A stretch of DNA of 29,184 nucleotides. Origin: CAZGZD01 sp964530005 (GTDB lineage Bacteria; Patescibacteriota; Microgenomatia; UBA1406; GWC2-37-13). The DNA lies in contig CAZGZD010000012.1 in assembly GCA_964530005.1 (NCBI GenBank), positions 1-29,184 of the forward strand, in the 5' to 3' direction. Positions within the stretch are counted from its first letter, which is position 1. The number at the start of each line of letters is the position of its first letter. A program made the position numbers and the translations under genes. The notes under the pieces were generated by a model. The model did not search any database. It was not told where the DNA came from and saw only the letters and a program-made list of their open reading frames with translations. Shown piece after piece: positions 1 through 7,095 of this stretch.

Positions 1-214
1 GGTGGCCGACATCTGTGATATTCATCACGTGTTTTACCTTGTATCCAAATCTTGTAAGTGTACGCTTGAGAATATTCTCATTCAAATATGTGCGGATATG
101 GCCGATATGAGTGTAGTCGTACACAGTGGGACCGCACGCGTAGAAAGTGACAGTTGGCGGATTGAGTGGCACGATTTCCTCGATTTTCCTACTGGCTGTA
201 TTGTAAAGCTTCAT
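1..214 (-). CDS. cysS: Cysteinyl-tRNA synthetase, N-terminal part (cut by window edge)
   Basis: Charges tRNA-Cys with cysteine in the cytoplasm. Translating the minus strand from the ATG at 214-212 gives MKLYNTASRKIEEIVP and then TFYACGPTVYDYTHIGHIRT. This is the class I CysRS start, with the zinc-ligand Cys of YACGPTVY and the HIGH signature (HIGH of THIGHIRT) of the Rossmann ATP site. Only 71 codons are inside the window; the rest lies to the left. No Shine-Dalgarno is visible. A TACAAT hexamer at 228-223 ends 8 nt before the ATG, which fits a leaderless mRNA; the gene also lies 24 nt downstream of tRNA-Pro on the same strand, so read-through from the tRNA is possible. Identification is firm. 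Confidence 0.95.
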   Translation of the reverse strand, partial: MKLYNTASRKIEEIVPLNPPTVTFYACGPTVYDYTHIGHIRTYLNENILKRTLTRFGYKVKHVMNITDVGH

Positions 215-238
215 ATCTACTTATTGTAGCAATTTGAA

Positions 239-315
239 TGGTCGGGGTGGGCGGACTCGAACCGCCGGCCTCACCGTCCCGAACGGTGCACTCTAGCCAT
301 CTGAGCTACACCCCG
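239..315 (-). tRNA. tRNA-Pro (anticodon CGG)
   Basis: Reads CCG proline codons. On the minus strand the acceptor stem CGGGGTG pairs with CACCCCG, the anticodon arm is CACCG-TTCGGGA-CGGTG (anticodon CGG), and the T arm carries GGTTCGAGTCC. Discriminator A is at 242, and CCA is encoded at 241-239, unlike in the two other tRNAs of the window. A TATAAT (333-328) lies 12 nt upstream of the 5' end as a likely -10 element. Confidence 0.95.
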
Positions 316-347
316 ATGTATATATGTATTATATAGTGAAGTTGACT

Positions 348-896
348 TTACTGTTTGCTTTTTGCTGCTTTGCGCTCTGGAGCATTCTCCATCTGTATTT
401 GCTTTTTGGGCTTCTTGGCAAATAGCCCTCCTCGAGCCTCTTTGCCCTGAGGTATATTGTCCTGCTCGGCAGCTGCTTTTTGCTCCTCTTCCTCTTTGCG
501 CTTTTGCTCCTCTTCCTCAGCCGCTGCCTTTTTCTTTTCTTCCTCTTCTTTATGACGCGCTTCGATAGCTTCTTCTTCGCCCTTTTTAACAAGATCAAAA
601 AGCCTTCTTTTGAGTTGCTGCGCTTTGTATTCATCTTGCTTGCGATACTTCTCTTCAAGCATCTGCATATCAAGAGGCGTAAAATCCTCGCCTTTTGCTT
701 TCTTCTCTTTCCTTACTTTTTCTTCTTCTCGTTTGAGGGCTACTGTATCTATTGGTGCTTTGGCATCAAGTGCTGAGAGAGGATTAAAAGTATCAACCAC
801 TTGCTGAGCTACGTGTTGTGGAATTCTTTGTCCTATCTCGGCAACTTGTTCAAATGGATTGCGATAAATTTGCGGCTTGGTATTTTTCTGTGCCAT
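348..896 (-). CDS. Charged coiled-coil protein of unknown function
   Basis: A 182-residue protein that I do not recognise at family level. Residues 1-50 are a polar, proline-containing N-terminus (NPFEQVAEIGQRIPQ). From about residue 55 to 145 the protein is an almost uninterrupted run of Glu, Lys, Arg and Ala (KREEEKVRKEKKAKGEDF, EEEEKKKAAAEEEEQKRKEE), predicting a long single alpha helix or coiled coil. The C-terminus is basic (KKPKKQ, ERKAAKSKQ) and could bind nucleic acid or membrane phosphate. There is no signal peptide or membrane segment. The low-complexity stretch also opens other frames, which are shadows. Upstream, TACCAT at 908-903 ends 6 nt before the ATG (leaderless pattern). Similar charged proteins are frequent in CPR genomes; function is unknown. 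Confidence 0.75.
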   Translation of the reverse strand: MAQKNTKPQIYRNPFEQVAEIGQRIPQHVAQQVVDTFNPLSALDAKAPIDTVALKREEEKVRKEKKAKGEDFTPLDMQMLEEKYRKQDEYKAQQLKRRLFDLVKKGEEEAIEARHKEEEEKKKAAAEEEEQKRKEEEEQKAAAEQDNIPQGKEARGGLFAKKPKKQIQMENAPERKAAKSKQ

Positions 897-920
897 ACAT
901 TTATGGTACAGTTTTTGTGC

Positions 921-1223
921 TTAAATTCCAAGACTTGCTCGACCAGATTCTGTGAGGTGCTCCATCGACCACGGAGGGTCAAACGTAAGGGTGATTGTGA
1001 TATTTTCCTCACTGAATCCGAGAGGCTTGAGCTTTTCTTTGATCTCAGCCTCAATCACTGGGAAGAGTGGGCAGCCGATCGATGTAAGTGTCATCTTGAT
1101 GTCTATGGTATCTTTTTTGATAGCTATTTTATATACAAGCCCCAGATCAATGATTGAGAGGTGCAGCTCTGGATCATGTACGTCTTGGAGTCTCTCGCGC
1201 ACAATATCTTCGGTGATTTTCAT
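921..1223 (-). CDS. MIP18/DUF59-family protein (Fe-S cluster assembly type)
   Basis: A 100-residue single-domain protein of the MIP18 (DUF59, SufT/PaaD-like) family, whose members help insert or assemble iron-sulfur clusters. The family signature is clear: DPELHLSIIDLGLVY at residues 17-31, then MTLTSIGCP with the conserved reactive Cys at residue 51, and the C-terminal TLTFDPPWSMEHLTESGR. Length is typical for a stand-alone domain. No suf or isc genes are adjacent, so the client is unknown; RNase J is divergently transcribed 80 bp away. TATACT at 1235-1230 ends 6 nt before the ATG, giving a leaderless start. Confidence 0.88.
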   Translation of the reverse strand: MKITEDIVRERLQDVHDPELHLSIIDLGLVYKIAIKKDTIDIKMTLTSIGCPLFPVIEAEIKEKLKPLGFSEENITITLTFDPPWSMEHLTESGRASLGI

Positions 1224-1303
1224 AGTGTAAGTATATCATCTTTACCTCTATTTTGACTTTGGCAATAGGCATTTACTCCAAAATCGTGGTACAATGATTA
1301 TTG

Positions 1304-2983
1304 ATGGATACATACAAACTTCGATTAGTGCCACTTGGTGGAGTCGTGGGAGTCACCAAGAACATGTATCTGTATGAGCTTTATCGCAACGACACACTAC
1401 AAGATATTCTGATTGTCGACTGTGGAATCGGATTCCCAAAAGACAATGAACTAGGAGTCGATTTCGTGATACCCGACGTCTCGTACCTTAAAGATAAGGT
1501 GGACAAGATCCGTGCAATTCTCCTGACTCACGGACATGAAGATCATCACTCGGCCCTCCCCTATCACTACGATGCACTTGGCCGTCCTCCAATATATGCG
1601 AGTAAACTGACAGCCTACTTTGTCGAGAATAAATTCCGCGACCGAGCTGGACAGTCTGTTCGGGTAAATCAGATAGAGTATGATCGGACATATAAATTCG
1701 GTGATTTTGAGGCAGATTTTATACATATGACGCACTCGATTCCTGATACGATGCATATGCTTATAAAAACTCCGATTGGGACTTTTTATCATGGGGCGGA
1801 TTTTAAGATAGATCTTAATCCACCGTATGATAGTCCGCCAGATTTTTATAAGATCACCAAAGCCGGACGAGATGGGATTCTGTGTCTGCTCTCAGACTGC
1901 TTGGGTGCGGAGCGTGCAGGATACACTTTATCTGAAAGTATTGTAGGACAGACATTTGAAGATGAGATGCGCAAAAGCCGCGGCGCATTCATCATGACGT
2001 CATTTTCATCCAATATATCCCGTATTCGCCAATGTATGGATGCGGCTGTCAAATTCCAGCGAAAGATTGTGTTTATGGGGCGTTCGATGAAGGAGAATAC
2101 TGAGATCGCGACTAAAATTGGCTATCTTCCTTATGCTCATGATTTGATTGTGAAAGAGGAGAAGATGTCACGCATTCCGCCTAAGAATCTATGTCTTATT
2201 GTTGCTGGATCTCAAGGTCAGTACACCTCCGCCCTTTCAAAGATTGCGCTCAAGCAGAACAGATTTTTTAAGATAAAGCCGGGAGATAAGGTAGTGTTTT
2301 CCTCAGATCCAGTGCCTGGCAACGAAGACTCGGTATATGATCTTATAGAGACACTTACCATACAGGGGGCTGATGTGATCTATTCAGATATCCAGGAGCA
2401 GCTACATGCTTCAGGTCACGGAAATCAAGAGGACCTTAAGCTGCTTATTCGCTTCACAAATCCCAAATACTTTATTCCCATTGGTGGAGATATTCGTCAT
2501 CAACGTCAATACCAGAGGCTTGCTGTAGATCTTGGATACCAGGGTGATAGTGTGTTTATGCTGAATGAAGGAGATACGGTATGGTTTACACGCGGATCAG
2601 CTTATCGTGGTGAGAATATTCCGACTCAGACAATCTATGTGGACGCCCATGGTGTGGGTGATGTGGGATCTGAGGTCCTTAAGGTGCGGCAGACTCTGTC
2701 ATCGGATGGAATAGTTGTGGTGCTTCTTATCCACCGAGCAAATGGAGAGCTTGCTGGTCGCCCCAAGATTGTGTCCCGCGGATTTGTGTTTGAACCACGT
2801 GAGCAGAAGCTTATTGAGGCACTCCAGAGCGAGATTGAGCGGCTTATGAAACCCAAAGGTGGATCCACTCCACTTATCGAGAATGTGAAAAAACAAATCA
2901 CAGCTAATGTCGAAAAATTCTTATATGAGAAAAAAGGTCGACGCCCCTTGGTGATAGTTGAGAATGTTCAGATTGACAATTAG
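1304..2983 (+). CDS. rnj: Ribonuclease J
   Basis: Metallo-beta-lactamase/beta-CASP ribonuclease that degrades and matures mRNA, with 5' exonuclease and endonuclease activity in known members. The Zn-binding motif HGHEDH is at about residues 76-81, followed by THSIPD, GADFKID, the beta-CASP part (SFSSNISRIRQ, GRSMKEN), and HASGHGNQEDL. A C-terminal RNase J domain follows, so the protein is full length (559 aa). I place the start at ATG 1304 rather than the TTG at 1301: an extended -10 (TGGTACAAT, 1287-1295) ends 8 nt before this ATG, implying a leaderless message. recR follows 41 bp downstream with its own promoter. Confidence 0.95.
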   Translation: MDTYKLRLVPLGGVVGVTKNMYLYELYRNDTLQDILIVDCGIGFPKDNELGVDFVIPDVSYLKDKVDKIRAILLTHGHEDHHSALPYHYDALGRPPIYASKLTAYFVENKFRDRAGQSVRVNQIEYDRTYKFGDFEADFIHMTHSIPDTMHMLIKTPIGTFYHGADFKIDLNPPYDSPPDFYKITKAGRDGILCLLSDCLGAERAGYTLSESIVGQTFEDEMRKSRGAFIMTSFSSNISRIRQCMDAAVKFQRKIVFMGRSMKENTEIATKIGYLPYAHDLIVKEEKMSRIPPKNLCLIVAGSQGQYTSALSKIALKQNRFFKIKPGDKVVFSSDPVPGNEDSVYDLIETLTIQGADVIYSDIQEQLHASGHGNQEDLKLLIRFTNPKYFIPIGGDIRHQRQYQRLAVDLGYQGDSVFMLNEGDTVWFTRGSAYRGENIPTQTIYVDAHGVGDVGSEVLKVRQTLSSDGIVVVLLIHRANGELAGRPKIVSRGFVFEPREQKLIEALQSEIERLMKPKGGSTPLIENVKKQITANVEKFLYEKKGRRPLVIVENVQIDN

Positions 2984-2987
2984 TCAC

Positions 2988-3017
2988 TTGATTCGCACCT
3001 CCTCTTCGCGCTACAAT
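2988..3017 (+). promoter_or_regulatory. Promoter of recR (leaderless)
   Basis: TTGATT at 2988-2993, an 18-nt spacer, and TACAAT at 3012-3017. The -10 ends only 7 nt before the recR ATG (3025), so the transcript would start at or within a base or two of the start codon. It lies entirely in the 41-bp gap after the RNase J stop. Confidence 0.6.
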
Positions 3018-3024
3018 ATACACT

Positions 3025-3645
3025 ATGAGCGATTTGCCGACAGATCTTAAACAGATATCTTTATTTCTTCAGAGACTTCCTGGAATTGGGGAAAAGACTG
3101 CACGTCGTCTGGCTTTCTACTTTCTTCGTATGCCAGCTGAAGATCTTTCACAGTTCTCCGTGCATGTTGCGGATCTTAAGAGTAAGACCAAGCTTTGTAC
3201 AGTTTGCCTGAATCTGACCGAGGTAGATGTGTGTTTTGTATGTGAAGACGACTCGCGAGATGCCCAGCAGATTACAGTCGTTGAGGATGTGCTCGATCTT
3301 TTGTCTTTTGAAACAGGTGGGATATATAAAGGTGTGTATCATGTGCTCCACGGCAAGATCGATCCACTCAACCACGTGGGACCCGATGACATACAAGTTG
3401 AGAAGCTTATGGCTCGAGTTGCCAATGGTTCAAAAATCGAGGAAGTAGTCCTTGCTACGAACTTCGATATGGAGGGCGAGGCGACTGCAATGTATATTCG
3501 CAACAAGCTCAATGAACTCAAAAATAAAGAAGGTAAAGAATTCAAAGTTACACGACTTGCATACGGCCTGCCAATTGGCGCTGATCTTGAGTATGCAGAC
3601 TATATGACTCTCAAGCGCTCCCTTGAAGGTCGGAATGAGTATTAG
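3025..3645 (+). CDS. recR: Recombination protein RecR
   Basis: RecR acts with RecO (and RecF) to load RecA on gapped DNA. The 206-aa protein has the usual order: helix-hairpin-helix (LPGIGEKTARRLAFY, residues 18-32), a C4 zinc finger (Cys58, 61, 70, 73), a Toprim domain starting at TVVEDVLDL, and the C-terminal TRLAYGLPIGADLEYAD segment that carries the Walker-B-like motif. Length is typical (about 200 aa). Its stop codon overlaps by 4 nt the stop of the convergent gene 3642-4172. dnaX and a YbaB-type gene, often in operon with recR in other bacteria, are nearby but on the opposite strand. Confidence 0.96.
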   Translation: MSDLPTDLKQISLFLQRLPGIGEKTARRLAFYFLRMPAEDLSQFSVHVADLKSKTKLCTVCLNLTEVDVCFVCEDDSRDAQQITVVEDVLDLLSFETGGIYKGVYHVLHGKIDPLNHVGPDDIQVEKLMARVANGSKIEEVVLATNFDMEGEATAMYIRNKLNELKNKEGKEFKVTRLAYGLPIGADLEYADYMTLKRSLEGRNEY

Positions 3646-4172
3646 TTTCTTGATGCTGCCAAGGCCATTACGTTAAGGGAGCTTTTCCAATGACCTAATG
3701 CGCTCCTACTCCTTGCGCCAGCAAGCTCAAATGGGTGCGCTGATAATGGTTCAATAGAAACCGCTCTTATACTATTTGGGTTCACGGTTATCTCAACCCC
3801 CTGCCTTTCTAAGTAATCTCTTCCAATCCCCAAACCTATATGTGATAGCAAGCTCGTTAAGGGATCATCTGCTTTCAGCTGATCATAGAGTGCTCTTAAT
3901 TTGTCATCAACTATGAGCACGCCATCGCGTCCTGGAATACTCTGCGCAAACCTTAAGAGTCCAACTCCAAGGGGATGGAGCGTTTGACCCGATAGTCCAA
4001 AAGCTTCGCTATCCGCGATAACTGCAATTGGAAGAATTGCATCGGGGCCTTCTTGATTTGCTGCGAGCCTTCTTTGTAGTTCGTCACGATTCTTTACGCT
4101 TATGTGAATTGTGCTTCCGGTGAAAACTGCATCATTTATATTTTTTGGAGTGATACCTTTAAAGAATTCCAT
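3642..4172 (-). CDS. Hypothetical protein, 176 aa
   Basis: I do not recognise this protein. It is soluble, with no signal peptide or membrane helix and ordinary amino acid composition. Segments such as DAILPIAVIADSEAFGLSG and GRDGVLIVDDKLRALYD look like alternating beta strands and helices of an alpha/beta fold. The gene ends overlapping the recR stop by 4 nt (convergent). It is separated from the small Cys-rich gene upstream by an intrinsic terminator at 4195-4220, and a TATTCT at 4187-4182 could be its own -10 (9 nt before the ATG). It is therefore probably a separate transcription unit. Confidence 0.7.
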   Translation of the reverse strand: MEFFKGITPKNINDAVFTGSTIHISVKNRDELQRRLAANQEGPDAILPIAVIADSEAFGLSGQTLHPLGVGLLRFAQSIPGRDGVLIVDDKLRALYDQLKADDPLTSLLSHIGLGIGRDYLERQGVEITVNPNSIRAVSIEPLSAHPFELAGARSRSALGHWKSSLNVMALAASRN

Positions 4173-4194
4173 ATGTTAAAAAGAATAAATTAAT

Positions 4195-4220
4195 AAAAAA
4201 AGACCCCGCTTGGGGGCCTT
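4195..4220 (-). terminator. Intrinsic terminator of the Cys-rich peptide gene
   Basis: On the minus strand AAGGCCCC-CAAGC-GGGGTCTT forms an 8-bp GC-rich hairpin (one G-U pair), followed directly by a run of T. It lies 20 nt after the stop of the 23-codon gene at 4241-4312 and closes that transcription unit before the gene at 4172. Confidence 0.85.
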
Positions 4221-4240
4221 GGGTGAAAAATTAGGTTAGT

Positions 4241-4312
4241 CTAACAGGTACATTGGCCCCCGCAGTCGCATGAGGCGCAGCAACAAGAAGAATTTAATTT
4301 CTTTATTTTCAT
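4241..4312 (-). CDS. Cys-rich 23-residue peptide, metallothionein-like
   Basis: A 23-codon reading frame on the minus strand (ATG 4312-4310, TAG 4243-4241), too short for normal gene calling. A nine-residue Lys/Asn/Ser N-terminus (MKIKKLNSS) is followed by the core CCCASCDCGGQCTC, giving 7 Cys in 14 residues arranged as CC, CxC and CxxC motifs. This is the cysteine spacing of metal-thiolate peptides; by size and Cys number it resembles the copper metallothionein of Neurospora crassa (about 25 residues, 7 Cys). The unit has a near-consensus promoter (TTGACA, 18 nt, TATCAT), a 6-nt gap from the -10 to the ATG, and its own terminator, so expression is likely strong. Binding and storing a soft metal (Cu, Zn, Cd) is inference. 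A modified peptide (RiPP) is the alternative, but no maturase is nearby and the leader is very short. Confidence 0.7.
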   Translation of the reverse strand: MKIKKLNSSCCCASCDCGGQCTC

Positions 4313-4318
4313 AAATCT

Positions 4319-4348
4319 ATGATACATGATAAGTCGCGAATATGTCAA
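4319..4348 (-). promoter_or_regulatory. Strong promoter of the Cys-rich peptide gene
   Basis: Perfect -35 TTGACA (4348-4343), 18-nt spacer, -10 TATCAT (4324-4319), then 6 nt to the ATG at 4312. It is one of the best sigma-70-type promoters in the window and predicts a leaderless transcript. Confidence 0.75.
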
Positions 4349-4350
4349 CC

Positions 4351-4363
4351 TCGATTTAATCGA
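4351..4363. promoter_or_regulatory. Palindrome abutting the -35, candidate operator
   Basis: TCGATTTAATCGA is a perfect 6+1+6 palindrome two bases upstream of the TTGACA of the Cys-rich gene and just after the prs stop codon. Its position suits a repressor or activator site. It could also be a weak hairpin at the end of prs; no U-tract follows, so terminator function is unlikely. Confidence 0.35.
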
Positions 4364-4365
4364 AG

Positions 4366-5301
4366 TTAATCTTTCTTAAACCTGCTTATTTCGTCGGCTA
4401 TTCTTGGTGCTATTGTGATCTCTTCAAGCTTGTCGAATTTTTGCTCCGGCCGAAGATAGAGACTGTCTGTTGTGAAGAATTTCTCAATTGCCGATTCTTG
4501 GATGCGAGATGGAGCCTTTTCTGAGAAGTCATGGTGAGAGATTGCGGCAATGACACGCTTTGCACCTTTCTGGATGCATAAATCCGCAGCATTTATAAGT
4601 GTGCCGGCCGACGTGACTATGTCGTCCACAATGATTGCAGTCTTGCCTTCAATATTGCCGTACATGCTGAGTGCACGAGAGGAGTGAGGGCTTTCCAGAT
4701 TTCGTTTTTTTTCGATTACGGTCAGGCCATGTTCTGCTTTTTCAAAGAAGTAATCTGCAAAGTGACGAGCACGTTCTATACCACCCTGGTCAGGCGATAC
4801 TACAGCAACTGTATCGTCGTTTACTTCGTGTCCAACATATTCCTTGACGCGGTTTGCAAGTGAGTCAAATGCTGTCGCATGCTTGAATGGGATTGAGAAT
4901 ACCCCTTCAGTGGCTTCATCATGTAGGTCAAATGCGTATACTTTGGCAATTCTTAGAGCTTCGAGGAATCTGACGATCACATTGACTGATACACATTCGC
5001 CAGGTCTGTGTTGGATATTCTGTCTGGCATAGCCAAAATATGGAATCACAGCTATCACTCGCCGCGCTTCTTGGCGGTGAAGTGCATCACAGAAGAAAAA
5101 AAGCTCCATGAGGTTTGTGCCTGAGGGATTAGCTGTTGGCTGGATTACGACGGCAGTCTCTCCTCGTACATCATCTTCAATACGAACCCGCACCTCAGAA
5201 TTATCAAATCGAACAACTTCGGATGAACTTATAGGTAGATCGAGAATTTTGGAGACTTTTTGAGCAAGTGGTAGATTGGCGGTTCCTGAAAAAAGCTTCA
5301 T
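4366..5301 (-). CDS. prs: Ribose-phosphate pyrophosphokinase (PRPP synthetase)
   Basis: Makes PRPP from ribose 5-phosphate and ATP for nucleotide synthesis. The 311-aa length is standard. Seen: N-terminal KLFSGTANLPLA, the YARQ motif in IPYFGYARQ, the FDLHDEATEGVF segment, a KKR catalytic-loop segment (VIEKKRN), and the PRPP-binding loop VDDIVTSAGTL. The segment after YARQ departs from the classical form: where E. coli has DRR...PITAK, this protein has NIQ...CVSVN, so the conserved Lys is replaced. The ATP site or regulation may therefore differ from class I enzymes. It is in line with the YbaB-type gene upstream (43-nt gap). Function is confident; the regulatory type is not. Confidence 0.93.
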   Translation of the reverse strand: MKLFSGTANLPLAQKVSKILDLPISSSEVVRFDNSEVRVRIEDDVRGETAVVIQPTANPSGTNLMELFFFCDALHRQEARRVIAVIPYFGYARQNIQHRPGECVSVNVIVRFLEALRIAKVYAFDLHDEATEGVFSIPFKHATAFDSLANRVKEYVGHEVNDDTVAVVSPDQGGIERARHFADYFFEKAEHGLTVIEKKRNLESPHSSRALSMYGNIEGKTAIIVDDIVTSAGTLINAADLCIQKGAKRVIAAISHHDFSEKAPSRIQESAIEKFFTTDSLYLRPEQKFDKLEEITIAPRIADEISRFKKD

Positions 5302-5344
5302 ATATTTTTGGTCGATTGTGGAAAATAGTACGACTGCCTTTGAG

Positions 5345-5605
5345 TTATTCTTGTTGTGATGTCTCTATAAGTTTTTTGGCGGCAAGTTCTTGTGTCTTTT
5401 TTACTGCATCATTTATTGCATCTGCAATTCTGTTCTCGATAATACCATCAACAGATATCTCAAGGACTTGTTGATCTCCGCGCACAATCACTCGGACGCC
5501 ATTTTTCTCCACTTCAACCTGTTCTTTTTGGAGTGCTTCTTGCATTGCGCGAGCCTGTTTTTGTAATTGTTGTAGGTCTCCTAATTTGCCCAGCGGATTA
5601 AACAT
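5345..5605 (-). CDS. YbaB/EbfC family nucleoid-associated protein
   Basis: Small DNA-binding protein (86 aa; family about 100-110). The typical pattern is present: N-terminal MFNPLGKLGDLQQLQKQARA coiled coil, the linker EVEKNGVRVIVRGDQQVLEISVD that forms the central beta strands, and a C-terminal amphipathic helix with KKTQELAAKKL. Members bind DNA as dimers. It lies 27 nt downstream of dnaX, the conserved dnaX-ybaB pairing; recR, the usual third member, is on the other strand 1.7 kb away. The stretch before its ATG is almost pure A/T with no Shine-Dalgarno. Confidence 0.9.
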   Translation of the reverse strand: MFNPLGKLGDLQQLQKQARAMQEALQKEQVEVEKNGVRVIVRGDQQVLEISVDGIIENRIADAINDAVKKTQELAAKKLIETSQQE

Positions 5606-5632
5606 ATTTTTTATTAATTAATAAATGTATAT

Positions 5633-6682
5633 TTACTTATTATCCTTTTTTCCATTATAAAAGTCAACAACTGCAATTTCTAAGGGGAGCGATGGAATAG
5701 GGCTTATTTTTTGAATCTGATGAGCTTCGTGCAAGAGCTTGATGAGGCCAGAGATCTGCTGAGGTGTAAGGTCAATGTCTTTTTCTGCTTTTATGACTTT
5801 ATATTTGGCCAGAAGAAGTACACGGAGCTCTTCAAGTAGGTTGTTGATGAGATTGCTTACATTTCCACCCTGTCCGTCAAAATGCTCTATCCAGAGCAAC
5901 GCATCGACAAGGGGCTTGGTTGCTACAATTTCCAGAAGGTCTTGTTTGCCAACAAGCCCGAGGTATTCTTTGGCTCCTTCGACTGTAAGTTTTTCCTGAG
6001 TAGCCAACTCCTCAAGAATTTTGACCCCGTCACGAAATGAATTTTCACTGTGTTCGGCTATGATCACAGCGACTTTCGGATCAAGTGCGATCTTCTCTTT
6101 CTCGGCCACACGACGCAGCATATCGAGTAAGTCCGCCTGAGTTGCACGACCAAAATCGATAAGTGTGCAGCGGGAGATTATGGTTGTCGGGACCTTTTCA
6201 ATATTTGTTGTTGCGAGTATGAAGATGCTTGTTGCAGGCGGCTCCTCAAGTGTCTTGAGGAGTGCGTTGAAGGCATCTGGTGTGATCATGTGAGCCTCGT
6301 CAATAATAAATACCCTATATCGGGTGCTCATGGGCAAATAATTTGCCTGTTTTATGATATCTCGTACCTCATCAATCCCACGATTGGATGCGGCATCCAT
6401 CTCAATGATGTCCGTTGATGCTCCTCCATCAATGCTTTGACATACAACGCAGGAATTGCACGGCTCGATAGATTTTGAGGTGGTTTTTGCAAAAGAATTC
6501 TCCAGGCAGTTTATTGCTTTTGCAAATATTCGAGCTGTGGAGGTCTTGCCTGTCCCCTTTTGCCCAACATACGCCATGGCGTGAGGAATATTTCCAGACT
6601 CAAGGATTGTGGTGATTTGCTCACGAATTTTCTTATTATCGAGCTCAGATAAATCTCGGGGTCTGTATGTAAGATAAAACAC
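5633..6682 (-). CDS. dnaX: DNA polymerase III subunit gamma (short DnaX)
   Basis: Clamp-loader ATPase of the replicase. The 349-aa protein has Walker A GQKGTGKT (residues 40-47), a zinc-binding set of four Cys (59, 75, 78, 81), Walker B IIDEAH (126-131) and the sensor/arginine-finger SRC (170-172), then the three-domain AAA+ lid and collar. The tau-specific C-terminal part that binds DnaB and polymerase is missing, so only a gamma-like form is made. I use the GTG at 6682-6680 as start; TACAAT at 6696-6691 ends 8 nt before it, a leaderless arrangement with a GTG start. It is followed by the YbaB-type gene. Confidence 0.93.
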   Translation of the reverse strand: MFYLTYRPRDLSELDNKKIREQITTILESGNIPHAMAYVGQKGTGKTSTARIFAKAINCLENSFAKTTSKSIEPCNSCVVCQSIDGGASTDIIEMDAASNRGIDEVRDIIKQANYLPMSTRYRVFIIDEAHMITPDAFNALLKTLEEPPATSIFILATTNIEKVPTTIISRCTLIDFGRATQADLLDMLRRVAEKEKIALDPKVAVIIAEHSENSFRDGVKILEELATQEKLTVEGAKEYLGLVGKQDLLEIVATKPLVDALLWIEHFDGQGGNVSNLINNLLEELRVLLLAKYKVIKAEKDIDLTPQQISGLIKLLHEAHQIQKISPIPSLPLEIAVVDFYNGKKDNK

Positions 6683-6707
6683 AAATATATATTGTAAATG
6701 ATTAAAT

Positions 6708-7070
6708 CTACGCGTCTTTTAAGTGCTTGATGATATTGTCAATTCCATGAAGTGCAAGATCAGATATCATATCATCTACCTTTTTTCCGCGACGAGCAGC
6801 AAGTAGTACGGCCTGCGGATAACAGATAAGCACTTCGCCAAGAAGACGTTTGTCTGCATCCTCCTCATTGTATACGAATGAGAGCACAGGTAGTGCAACT
6901 TGTTCGTTTTTATACGTTGTGGAGATGTCTTTCATCTTCTTTTTACCAACAAGGACTATGTTGATGAACTGAGTTTTTGCGAATCCAGATGATTCCAACT
7001 TTGCCACAGTACTGCTTTTTAAGCTTTTTCTGTTGATTTTATACCTTGAGGGGCAGATGATTGTGATCAT
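6708..7070 (-). CDS. ybeY: Degenerate YbeY-like protein (16S rRNA maturation RNase family)
   Basis: A 120-residue protein if started at ATG 7070 (MITIICPSRYKINRK...), where the family fold begins; a longer frame reaching 7187 runs into rpsU and is not used. YbeY family marks are visible: VLSF in the segment normally PTDVLSF, LGEVLICYPQA (normally LGDIVICPEVA) and the final LALHGI. The zinc triad HGxxHxxxxDH is not intact: here it reads HGIDNIIKHLKDA, with only the first His in place, and the Thr-Asp of PTDVLSF is also lost. Metal-dependent nuclease activity is therefore doubtful. It follows rpsU by 25 nt. A sequencing error near the C-terminus is possible, but the protein also ends early. Confidence 0.7.
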   Translation of the reverse strand: MITIICPSRYKINRKSLKSSTVAKLESSGFAKTQFINIVLVGKKKMKDISTTYKNEQVALPVLSFVYNEEDADKRLLGEVLICYPQAVLLAARRGKKVDDMISDLALHGIDNIIKHLKDA

Positions 7071-7095
7071 AGAATACACGCCATGTGTAGATAAT

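Noticed and set aside
2..229. Plus-strand 75-residue frame at the window start
   Set aside because: It is the reverse of cysS; the minus strand encodes the GPTVYDYTHIGH motif in this stretch.
329..673. Lys/Arg/Ser-rich 114-residue frame on the minus strand
   Set aside because: Frame shadow of the low-complexity E/K coiled-coil region of 348-896.
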